A stretch of 8,503 nt of DNA from Parachlamydiaceae bacterium. GTDB taxonomy: Bacteria; Chlamydiota; Chlamydiia; Chlamydiales; Parachlamydiaceae. Numbering within the stretch: position 1 is the first letter of the stretch; every line of letters starts with the position of its first letter. The notes under the pieces are model-generated. The model worked only from the letters and a program-made list of their open reading frames with translations, was not told the origin of the DNA and searched no databases. The stretch spans positions 1 to 8,503 of the forward strand of contig JACDGH010000104.1 of NCBI GenBank assembly GCA_013815395.1, in the 5' to 3' direction. Below are positions 1-5,276 of the stretch, in pieces. A program made the position numbers and the translations under genes.

Positions 1-604
1 CCATGGCACCATACAATTGACTTTCTTTCTGAATGGCCAAGCGTTTTTCACGTGCTTGGTTGGAATCCAGAATGCCGGCTCGCATATCGGCGTCAATACT
101 CATTTGTTTACCAGGCATAGCATCCAAAGTGAAACGTGCAGCCACTTCAGCTACTCGCTCAGCACCCTTTGTGATCACAAGAAACTGAACCAATGTAATA
201 ATTAAAAAGATAACACCACCGACAACAAAATTTCCTCCAACAACGAAATTACCGAACTGAAAGATAATTTCACCAGCATTTGCATGCAGCAAAATCTGAC
301 GCGTGGACGCAATGTTTAGTCCTAAGCGATATAGAGTGGTAATTAGAAGCAGAGAAGGAAAGATGGATAATTGTACGGCACTAGGGATGTATAGAGCAAC
401 CATCAGTAATGCAATAGAAACAGCTAGGTTTAGCGCAATTAGGTAGTCAATAATAATAGGATTTAGGGGAATGATGATCATAGCTAAAATTGCCATGACT
501 AAAACAGCTAAGGCAATATCACTCGACTTAGAAATTGCCTGAAGGGATCGTTCTCCCCCAAGTCTAGCGGTAATGCCGTCAAGAACCCTTCTAATTAAAT
601 TCAT
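1..604 (-). CDS. sctV: Type III secretion export gate protein SctV/CdsV (LcrD/FlhA family), N-terminal part
   Basis: Partial gene: its ATG is at 604 and it runs open for 201 codons off the left edge; the family is usually about 700 residues. SctV forms the nonameric inner-membrane export gate of the type III injectisome. The visible part is the membrane half. It has hydrophobic segments at about residues 28-47, 53-73, 79-98 and 122-145, followed by the FHIPEP-family signature at 146-172, with GAERVAEVAARF, then LDAMPGKQMSIDAD. The start is supported by AGGAG at 616-620, 11 nt upstream. The gene follows cdsU by 20 bp on the same strand, so the two are probably co-transcribed. FlhA of flagella belongs to the same family, but the cdsU/ychF neighbourhood matches the chlamydial injectisome locus, where copN and a chaperone usually follow. 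The family call is near certain; the injectisome rather than flagellar assignment is inferred from context. Confidence 0.96.
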   Translation of the reverse strand, partial: MNLIRRVLDGITARLGGERSLQAISKSSDIALAVLVMAILAMIIIPLNPIIIDYLIALNLAVSIALLMVALYIPSAVQLSIFPSLLLITTLYRLGLNIASTRQILLHANAGEIIFQFGNFVVGGNFVVGGVIFLIITLVQFLVITKGAERVAEVAARFTLDAMPGKQMSIDADMRAGILDSNQAREKRLAIQKESQLYGAM

Positions 605-624
605 GCTTTAATCGACTCCTAATT

Positions 625-1698
625 CTATTTATCTTCTGAGTAATCGTAAGCTTCTTCTGTTTGCAAGGAAGCTATCCATCTTAATATTTCGGCAATCGCT
701 TCGTAACTCTCTTCGGGTACGTATTCGTAAGCATCCCCATCATTCCACAACTTATGGGCTAATGAAATATTTCTTACTACTGGAATATCATTTGCTTTAG
801 CTATTGAAACAATACGCTCAGCTAAAATGTCCTCGCCCATGGCAATAATGTAAGGAGCCGCATCAAAGTCTTTTTTATATCCAATCGCAATTGCTAGGTG
901 TGTTGGATTAGTTACTATCGCTTGAGCTCGTTTCACTCCACCACTTGGCCCCTCTTGATAGGCGATCTCTTGAGCTATCTGTTTCCTCTTGCCCTTGATG
1001 TGTGGATCACCTTCAGAGTTTTTATATTCTTGTTTAGTCTCAAATTTCTCCATCATCATTTCTTTGGCAAAATTCTTCTTCTGGTAAACGAAGTCAGCTA
1101 TAGCCACCACAATGAAAAACAACCCCACTTTAATGACAACTTCCATGAGAAAAGAATGGAAAATTAGCAAGGTGGATGCCATAGGCATAGAGACTGCGCG
1201 GATAAGCACAGGCAAGCTATTATACATTACACCATAAATTATCCAAGAAGCAATTCCAATTTTAGCCAGCGATTTTAATAATTCTACCAGTGTCTTTAAC
1301 TTAAATTTACCTTTAAGATTTTGAATAGGATCAAACTTTTTAATATCAAATTTAAAGACTTCAGGTGCAAATACCGGGCCAACCGATAAAAAATTGATTA
1401 AGACACCGATAATTGACACTAGAACAAGGGCCGGGATGCTACAATAAAAAATAACTTCATTTGCTTGATACATTAAAGCTGCAATGGCAATATCGTAACC
1501 CCCAATACCCACCTGCTGAAATGCAGCCACAACGAATCCGCCAAGATTTTTATAAAGAAAGTGACTCATTGCCATTACGACCCAAATGGAAGCAATGAAG
1601 GTAAAGGCAGCTGGTAAATCTTGTGATTTAGCGACTTGCCCTTTCTTTTTAGCATCTCTTAGTTTCTTCGGACTGGCCTTCTCGGTTTTTTCGCCCAT
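625..1698 (-). CDS. sctU: Type III secretion export switch protein SctU/CdsU (YscU/FlhB family)
   Basis: This complete 357-residue protein is an inner-membrane export-apparatus component. It controls substrate-class switching by cutting itself between N and P of an NPTH motif. The N-terminus GEKTEKASPKKLRDAKKKGQ is the family's basic leader. Hydrophobic segments lie at about residues 27-48, 79-106, 147-166 and 175-204, followed by a charged linker. The cytoplasmic autocleavage domain carries NPTH at residues 264-267 (bases 898-909) with the usual following TNPTHLAIAIGYK and later RNISLAHKLW. All residues needed for cleavage appear present. I chose ATG 1698 over an upstream in-frame GTG at 1722, because GAGAGG lies 9 nt before the ATG and lies inside the extension, and because the known chlamydial proteins start MGEKTEKA. 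It is the first gene of the visible minus-strand unit, divergent from ychF. Confidence 0.97.
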   Translation of the reverse strand: MGEKTEKASPKKLRDAKKKGQVAKSQDLPAAFTFIASIWVVMAMSHFLYKNLGGFVVAAFQQVGIGGYDIAIAALMYQANEVIFYCSIPALVLVSIIGVLINFLSVGPVFAPEVFKFDIKKFDPIQNLKGKFKLKTLVELLKSLAKIGIASWIIYGVMYNSLPVLIRAVSMPMASTLLIFHSFLMEVVIKVGLFFIVVAIADFVYQKKNFAKEMMMEKFETKQEYKNSEGDPHIKGKRKQIAQEIAYQEGPSGGVKRAQAIVTNPTHLAIAIGYKKDFDAAPYIIAMGEDILAERIVSIAKANDIPVVRNISLAHKLWNDGDAYEYVPEESYEAIAEILRWIASLQTEEAYDYSEDK

Positions 1699-1707
1699 AA
1701 ACTGTTT

Positions 1708-1713
1708 CCTCTC
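1708..1713 (-). promoter_or_regulatory. Ribosome binding site that fixes the cdsU start
   Basis: GAGAGG (followed by AAA) on the minus strand lies 9 nt upstream of ATG 1698. The alternative GTG at 1722 lies upstream of this site and would place it inside the coding region, and that GTG has no comparable purine-rich sequence before it. The site therefore supports the shorter, family-like N-terminus. Confidence 0.75.
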
Positions 1714-1729
1714 AAAAACCACCGCGATC

Positions 1730-1743
1730 CGTTATAAATAACG
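1730..1743. repeat. Short palindrome in the cdsU leader
   Basis: CGTTAT-AA-ATAACG is a perfect 6+6-bp inverted repeat with a 2-bp centre. It lies between the proposed cdsU promoter and the cdsU ribosome binding site. It could be a protein-binding dyad, but a 14-bp palindrome in AT-rich DNA can also arise by chance. Confidence 0.35.
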
Positions 1744-1762
1744 TTCGAAGCGTAGTCTTAGG

Positions 1763-1794
1763 ATCATAGCACTACATTAATGATTGCATGACAA
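1763..1794 (-). promoter_or_regulatory. Candidate promoter for the cdsU-cdsV unit
   Basis: On the minus strand the sequence TGCTATGAT (1763-1771) is a good extended -10 element (TGnTATAAT with one mismatch). TTGTCA (1789-1794) resembles a -35 but sits 20 bp away, longer than ideal, so recognition would rest mainly on the extended -10. The leader to ATG 1698 would be about 58 nt. This is inferred from motif match only; no start site is known. Confidence 0.4.
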
Positions 1795-1842
1795 ATCGCT
1801 TTCCTTTATTTTAATACTGCAATATATAGCTTACCCTAATTT

Positions 1843-1859
1843 AAGTATAACCTATACTT
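1843..1859. promoter_or_regulatory. Inverted repeat between divergent promoters, possible operator
   Basis: AAGTATA-ACC-TATACTT is a perfect 7+7-bp inverted repeat with a 3-bp centre. Its last base touches the proposed ychF -35 (TTGATG, 1859-1864), and it lies about 50 bp upstream of the cdsU -35 candidate. That placement fits a transcription-factor site, but no specific regulator is recognisable and the function is inference. Confidence 0.4.
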
Positions 1860-1886
1860 TGATGAAGTGTCAAGTAGGATTATAAA
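1859..1886 (+). promoter_or_regulatory. Candidate promoter for ychF
   Basis: TTGATG (1859-1864) and TATAAA (1881-1886) are separated by 16 bp, giving 4/6 and 5/6 matches to the sigma-70/sigma-66 consensus. The transcript would have a leader of about 58 nt before ATG 1951. A weaker alternative is TTGTTT (1897-1902) with AATAGT (1921-1926). Motif evidence only. Confidence 0.45.
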
Positions 1887-1950
1887 TTAAATTATATTGT
1901 TTTTCAGGAATTTGTTTAAGAATAGTTCAATGTCTTTATAAGAGGTAATT

Positions 1951-3045
1951 ATGGCTGGCCTTTCATGTGGAATTGTAGGATTACCAAATGTTGGAAAATC
2001 TACATTATTCAATGCATTAACATCTAACCAGGCAGAGGCTTCCAATTATCCTTTTTGCACGATCGATCCAAATATTGGCATAGTCGATGTAGAGGATCCG
2101 CGACTTCAAGTTCTATCCGATATTTCCCATAGCTCAAAACTTGTCAAAGCTTCCATCACATTTGTCGACATCGCAGGCTTAGTTGAGGGAGCCTCAAAAG
2201 GGGAGGGATTAGGCAATCAATTTCTTTCCAATATCCGCGAAACTGACGCGATTTTGCATGTGGTGCGCTGTTTTGATTCCGATGATGTCATTCACGTATC
2301 TGGCACAGTGGATCCTATACGCGATATTGAAATCATTAATTTAGAACTTCAATTTTCTGACTTGCAAATGGTAGAAAATGTGTTGACGCGTCTTGAAAAA
2401 CAGCTGAAATCTAAAAAAGAACTAGGTCCTGTCATAGAAGTCTTGCAGCGCGTGCGCTTCCATCTCGATGAGGGAAAACCTGTTAGGACAATGACTTTTA
2501 ATGAGGAAGAACGGAAAATGCTCAGCATTTATCCTTTCCTTACAAATAAAAAAGTTCTTTATGCTGCTAATGTGTCGGAAAATGACTTGCCCTCAATGGA
2601 AAACGAGTATGTACAACGCGTTCGCCGTTATGCAGAAGCAGAAGGGAATAGTGTTATTCCAATTTGTGCCAGATTGGAGGAAGAAATTGCTCAGCTAGCG
2701 CCGGAAGAGCGCGATCCTTTTTTAAGAAGTCTTGGTCTTGAAGAATCAGGGCTACAGCGTTTAATTAAAAAATCATTTGACATGCTGGGTCTAATCACCT
2801 TCTTAACTACCGGTGAGATGGAAACTCGGGCGTGGACGATTACTAATCACACCACTGCAGTTGAGGCAGCGGGTAAAATTCACACAGACATTCAAAAAGG
2901 TTTTATTCGTGCAGAAGTGGTGCCTTACAAGGATATGGTTGCCAACAATGGACGTGCGGGGGCACGTGAAGTAGGGAAAATTCGGTTCGAAGGCAAGGAA
3001 TATATCGTAAAAGATGGCGATGTCATTATTTTTATGCATCATTAA
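1951..3045 (+). CDS. ychF: Redox-regulated P-loop ATPase/GTPase YchF (OLA1/Obg-related)
   Basis: This complete 364-residue protein has the standard YchF length. YchF proteins are cytoplasmic TRAFAC-class NTPases that bind ribosomes and are linked to stress response and translation control; most prefer ATP. The P-loop GLPNVGKST is at residues 10-18, the G3 motif DIAG at 73-76 is followed by the YchF-typical LVEGASKGEGLGNQFL, and the G4 position reads NVSE (207-210), the NxxE form associated with ATP rather than GTP specificity. A coiled-coil stretch covers about 133-190 and the C-terminal TGS domain about 280-364. AGAGG (1941-1945) lies 5 nt before the ATG. The gene is divergent from cdsU, as in Chlamydia, where ychF (CT092) also neighbours cdsU (CT091). 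A long hairpin follows. Nothing looks broken. Confidence 0.98.
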   Translation: MAGLSCGIVGLPNVGKSTLFNALTSNQAEASNYPFCTIDPNIGIVDVEDPRLQVLSDISHSSKLVKASITFVDIAGLVEGASKGEGLGNQFLSNIRETDAILHVVRCFDSDDVIHVSGTVDPIRDIEIINLELQFSDLQMVENVLTRLEKQLKSKKELGPVIEVLQRVRFHLDEGKPVRTMTFNEEERKMLSIYPFLTNKKVLYAANVSENDLPSMENEYVQRVRRYAEAEGNSVIPICARLEEEIAQLAPEERDPFLRSLGLEESGLQRLIKKSFDMLGLITFLTTGEMETRAWTITNHTTAVEAAGKIHTDIQKGFIRAEVVPYKDMVANNGRAGAREVGKIRFEGKEYIVKDGDVIIFMHH

Positions 3046-3064
3046 GAAACCACAATTTTAGCTT

Positions 3065-3100
3065 AAAGCCCAATGAGAAAGCTTTTTCTCTTTGGGCTTT
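3065..3100 (+). terminator. Long hairpin after ychF, atypical terminator
   Basis: The 16-bp arms AAAGCCCAATGAGAAA (3065-3080) and TTTCTCTTTGGGCTTT (3085-3100) pair with one mismatch around a 4-nt GCTT loop, 19 bp after the ychF stop. The position and stability fit an intrinsic terminator, but the next bases are ACCCCC rather than a T-run. Termination would then rely on the TTT at the stem end, or the hairpin may instead protect the ychF mRNA 3' end. Confidence 0.6.
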
Positions 3101-3125
3101 ACCCCCTATTAAAGAAAGAGATCTA

Positions 3126-3833
3126 ATGCAATTGTCACAATCAATATTGATTAAAACTCAAAAAAGCATAATTTCCTTTTTCTTCCTAAGTTTTATAACA
3201 TTTGCATTCCAAGCCTATTCCTATGAAAAAAAATATTTGCACAATTTAACAAAATCACCTCAACGTCGATATAACATTACGGCAAGTCATTCTCATAAAT
3301 TTGTTTGGTTTAGGGTGGCTAAGGTTTGTACACGCACGATATTAAAGATCCTTGAAAATAATGTAATATTTTCAGTTAATGATTATGCTGTTCCCTATGA
3401 TAGCAAAAATTATGAAGGTTATTATAAGTTTGCTTTTGTTCGAAACCCATGGAGTCGTATCGTCTCTTGCTATTGCAACAAGGTTTTAACAAAATGTCAC
3501 CCTGCATTCGAAGAATGCTATGATAAAGATTTTGCTTACTTTGTTGACTTTATTAATCGTATCGATGTTGTTAATAGTGATCCTCACATTAAATTACAAA
3601 CAAGACTAATTCCAATTGACGAAGTGGATTTTATTGGGCGATTTGAGACATTTGAAGAAGATTTAAATCACGTTTTAAACGTGCTTAATTTGAGTAACAC
3701 ACCCATCGGACATAAAAACTTTTCGAAGCATGAACACTATAGTATTTATTACACTGAAACAACAAAAAATATCATTGCTAAGAAATACAAAGCGGATATT
3801 TTAGCCTTTGGATATCAATTTGAATATGAGTAA
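3126..3833 (+). CDS. Sulfotransferase-family protein (Sulfotransfer_2-like) with N-terminal signal or anchor
   Basis: This 235-residue protein resembles carbohydrate-type sulfotransferases, which move sulfate from PAPS to a hydroxyl group. The 5'-phosphosulfate-loop region is HKFVWFRVAKVCTRTIL (57-73), retaining K66 but with AKVCTRT where many members have PKxGST. The 3'-phosphate site is FAFVRNPWSRIVSCY (102-116), with R106 and S114. Other family hallmarks are DPHIKLQ (152-158), DFIGRFETFEEDL (168-180) and the C-terminal YYTETTKNIIAKKYKADILAFGY. Residues 14-30 are strongly hydrophobic (ISFFFLSFITFAFQA), suggesting a signal peptide or membrane anchor. Only one methionine exists in the protein, so ATG 3126 is the only ATG start; the purine run AAAGAAAGAG before it is a weak ribosome site. 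The acceptor is unknown. The gene lies between core genes ychF and lptD in an accessory stretch, so acquisition by transfer is plausible but unproven. Confidence 0.82.
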   Translation: MQLSQSILIKTQKSIISFFFLSFITFAFQAYSYEKKYLHNLTKSPQRRYNITASHSHKFVWFRVAKVCTRTILKILENNVIFSVNDYAVPYDSKNYEGYYKFAFVRNPWSRIVSCYCNKVLTKCHPAFEECYDKDFAYFVDFINRIDVVNSDPHIKLQTRLIPIDEVDFIGRFETFEEDLNHVLNVLNLSNTPIGHKNFSKHEHYSIYYTETTKNIIAKKYKADILAFGYQFEYE

Positions 3834-3920
3834 GAAAAATTGTGAAAGATATTTTAGTTATCAAGGCTAGAATTAGCTAAGGATGCTTTTTTAAAAAAAC
3901 CATAAATAAAGAGGTATTAA

Positions 3921-4763
3921 ATGTCTTCAACTTTAAATGCAACTTCATCAACTTTGCAACATAACCAGCACCATATTGGTATTGAGAATTTAGTAGATTG
4001 TGCAAGTAAAAACGATACAAAAGGTATCAAACAAATTTTAAAGTCTAAAGTGAATGCAAATGATTCCACTTATTCGGGTGAAAGCCCACTTCATCAAGCT
4101 GCAGTAAATGGTCATGCAGAGGCTATGAAAATTTTGATAGAAGTTGGGGAGGCAAACTTATATGAAAGAGAAGATAGAACTGGTTTTACGCCAATGAATT
4201 TAGCATGCTCATTTTAACATTTAAATGCTGTTAAAGTCTTAGTCGAAGGTGGTTATGATGTAAATAAAGAAACAGGATGGCCCTCAATTTCCAGGCCATT
4301 GGCTGATGCCTGCCATGGTGGATCTGATGAAATAGTAGAATATCTTCTTGAAAAGGGGGCAGATGTTAAATTAGTGCCTTATGCTATTTTTGATGCTATT
4401 TTGAATCCAATAACCTTAGGTTTACTGCTTAAAAATGGAGCAGATGTAAATGTTAGAAAAAGCAAGGACGATCCTATAGAGCCTGGCTATCAGCCAATCC
4501 ATTTTGTAGCATTAACTTCTCGTAAGGAATCGTTAAAGATGTTACTCGAAGCAAAAGCTGACCCTAGATCATTAACTACCCATGGTGAAACACCCTTAGA
4601 TATTTTAAAATATGGCCATGATTATATTCAAAAATCAGGGCGTAGCACTCCGCAAAGGGAGCAAGATTATCGTGAGATGGAGGAAATGTTAATTAAAGCG
4701 GAAAATCTACGGCCAACTCCATCTGTGGAAGGGGAAGAAGGGAAAAACAATATTGATGATTAA
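3921..4763 (+). pseudogene. Ankyrin-repeat protein gene interrupted by an in-frame TAA
   Basis: One reading frame of 281 codons is broken only by TAA at 4215-4217 (codon 99). Ankyrin repeats run straight through it. They lie at about residues 21-49, 53-84 (GESPLHQAAVNGHAEAMKIL), 88-117 (TPMNLACSF, stop, HLNAVKVLVEGG), 124-150 (LADACHGGSDEIVEYLLEKG), 154-178 and 189-220 (QPIHFVALTSRKESLKMLLE), followed by a charged tail. The stop replaces the residue, usually Gly, before the His of the third repeat. There is no frameshift, so a single-codon nonsense change is the simplest reading. AGAGG (3910-3914) lies 6 nt before the ATG. The 3' part has no good start: its earliest candidate near the break is a TTG at 4299 without a ribosome site, and its first in-frame ATG is at 4539. 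The product, if any, is probably a 98-residue fragment. Ankyrin proteins bind protein partners and are common effectors of intracellular bacteria; secretion is not shown here. Confidence 0.85.
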
Positions 4764-4810
4764 ATAATTAACGCCTTAGTACCTAATCATCTAGCTTGTT
4801 CAACTTTTCG

Positions 4811-4849
4811 GTGTGATCTCTGTGGTTCATATTCTACCACAGAGCACAC
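4811..4849. repeat. Large imperfect palindrome (CTCTGTGGT/ACCACAGAG)
   Basis: GTGTG-AT-CTCTGTGGT (4811-4826) pairs with ACCACAGAGCACAC (4836-4849) around the 9-nt loop TCATATTCT. This makes a 14-bp stem with a 2-nt AT bulge. The unit GAGCACAC recurs directly after it (4842-4849 and 4851-4858). There is no T-run, so it is a poor terminator, although it lies 48 bp after the ankyrin stop. CTCTGTGGT/ACCACAGAG motifs of this type recur as intergenic repeats in diverse bacteria, to my recollection. Confidence 0.65.
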
Positions 4850-4879
4850 TGAGCACACAGTTCATTTAGATAATTTGCG

Positions 4880-4924
4880 TTTGGCGAAGCCCCTGGAGTG
4901 CGTCGGCTCTGCTGCGCCCTTTAG
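4880..4924. repeat. GC-rich degenerate repeat with imperfect hairpin
   Basis: This GC-rich block contains CCTGGAGTGCGTCGGCTCTG followed by CTGCGCCCTTTAG. GCGTCGGC (4900-4907) pairs with GCTGCGC (4911-4917) around TCT, with one G·U pair and one bulged T. It looks like a decayed copy of the GGAGTGCGGCAGCTCTGCTGCCGC-type palindromes seen between genes in other bacteria. The link is from memory and the match is imperfect. Confidence 0.45.
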
Positions 4925-4975
4925 TTTAAGAGGTCTGTTGAAGCGGAATACAATGATTTCGCAATATAGTTTTTC

Positions 4976-5009
4976 TAGCTTTTGTTCACTTATACTTCAA
5001 CAAGAGCTA
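4976..5009. repeat. Inverted repeat TAGCTTTTGTT/AACAAGAGCTA
   Basis: The 11-nt arms at 4976-4986 and 4999-5009 pair over their whole length, with one G·U pair if transcribed from the plus strand, around a 12-nt loop. It lies between the two GC-rich blocks. No T-run follows, and its function is unknown. Confidence 0.45.
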
Positions 5010-5055
5010 AGAGTTCAATTTTTCTCGACACTTCTCTAACCCCGTTTTTTACATC

Positions 5056-5098
5056 GCCCCGCCGGGGCTCAAGTGCATCGTGGGCATGTACCCACGAT
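5056..5098. repeat. Two adjacent GC-rich hairpins
   Basis: GCCCC-GCC-GGGGC (5056-5068) is followed 8 bp later by ATCGTGGG-CATGTA-CCCACGAT (5077-5098), both perfectly paired. Together they form the most GC-rich patch of the intergenic region. The arrangement, a CCCCG/CGGGG stem next to a CGTGGG/CCCACG stem, looks like a REP-type mobile intergenic element rather than a terminator. No transposase gene is nearby. Confidence 0.6.
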
Positions 5099-5101
5099 TT
5101 A

Positions 5102-5151
5102 TTCCTCTGGAACTGCATGCATGGGCTAGTATTATTAAGTTCCTCTGGAAC
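5102..5151. repeat. Direct repeat TTCCTCTGGAAC, two copies
   Basis: The 12-bp sequence TTCCTCTGGAAC occurs at 5102-5113 and again at 5140-5151. Each copy is itself a small hairpin (TTCC-TCT-GGAA; the second extends to GTTCC/GGAAC). The 26 bp between them include the palindrome TGCATGCA. Two copies are too few for an array; they could be element ends or paired binding sites. Confidence 0.55.
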
Positions 5152-5181
5152 AAACAAAAGTTTTAAACTTATATCTTACCT

Positions 5182-5212
5182 TTATGTTGTCTTAACAATT
5201 GTTTGCTATAAT
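5182..5212 (+). promoter_or_regulatory. Strong extended -10 promoter for the two-segment membrane protein gene
   Basis: TGCTATAAT (5204-5212) is a perfect extended -10. The -35 side is weaker: TTGTCT (5187-5192) is 14 bp away and TTATGT (5182-5187) 19 bp away, so the extended -10 probably does most of the work. Transcription would begin near 5219, giving a ~58-nt AT-rich leader with a run of ten T at 5248-5257. Confidence 0.6.
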
Positions 5213-5264
5213 ACGTTTTATGAAAACGAGATGGTTCGCTTAATGTAATTTTTTTTTATAGAAT

Positions 5265-5271
5265 AGGGGAG
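5265..5271 (+). promoter_or_regulatory. Ribosome binding site that fixes the start at 5277
   Basis: AGGGGAG ends 5 nt before ATG 5277. The in-frame GTG at 5271 overlaps this site and cannot be served by it, so ATG 5277 is the preferred start. Confidence 0.7.
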
Positions 5272-5276
5272 TGTTG

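Larger units (their letters stand above)
4764..5276. other. Gene-free stretch with a chain of hairpins resembling degenerate dispersed repeats
   Basis: No credible gene lies in these ~510 bp. The longest open frame (4982-5248) begins at TTG, lacks a ribosome site and crosses the hairpins. Between 4811 and 5151 there are six separate inverted repeats, several GC-rich and standing out from the AT-rich surroundings. The last part (5182-5276) holds a promoter and leader for the next gene. The appearance is that of several degenerate REP-like intergenic repeats inserted side by side; their dispersed nature must be tested against a genome. Confidence 0.6.

Noticed and set aside
898..1167. Plus-strand frame of 89 codons opposite cdsU
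   Set aside because: It lies wholly antisense to a strongly conserved gene and has no recognisable protein features; the same applies to 17-205, 6522-6704, 6907-7089 and 7996-8208.
1699..1722. Longer cdsU starting at GTG 1722
   Set aside because: The extension would contain the ribosome binding site of ATG 1698 and is not like the family N-terminus.
2501..3042. Alternative-frame and antisense open frames inside ychF (2501-2698 plus, 2803-3042 minus)
   Set aside because: The main frame is a full-length, well conserved YchF; these are by-products of its codons.
3834..3920. Possible terminator at TTTTTTAAAAAAA before the ankyrin gene
   Set aside because: The T-run is not preceded by a stable stem; only a 4-bp GCTA/TAGC pairing is visible nearby.
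4299..4763. Second half of the ankyrin gene as an independent gene
   Set aside because: The start would be a TTG in the middle of an ankyrin repeat with no ribosome site; the frame continues without break back to the TAA at 4215, so it is the tail of one interrupted gene.
5102..5151. CRISPR-like array from the TTCCTCTGGAAC repeats
   Set aside because: Only two 12-bp copies, self-complementary, with no further spacing pattern and no cas genes.
4982..5248. Plus-strand open frame of 88 codons in the repeat region
   Set aside because: It starts at TTG without a ribosome site, has no recognisable protein character (Ser/Thr/Cys-rich), and runs through several hairpins and the promoter of the next gene.
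5271..5276. GTG at 5271 as start of the two-segment protein
   Set aside because: It overlaps the AGGGGAG ribosome site, which is well placed for ATG 5277.
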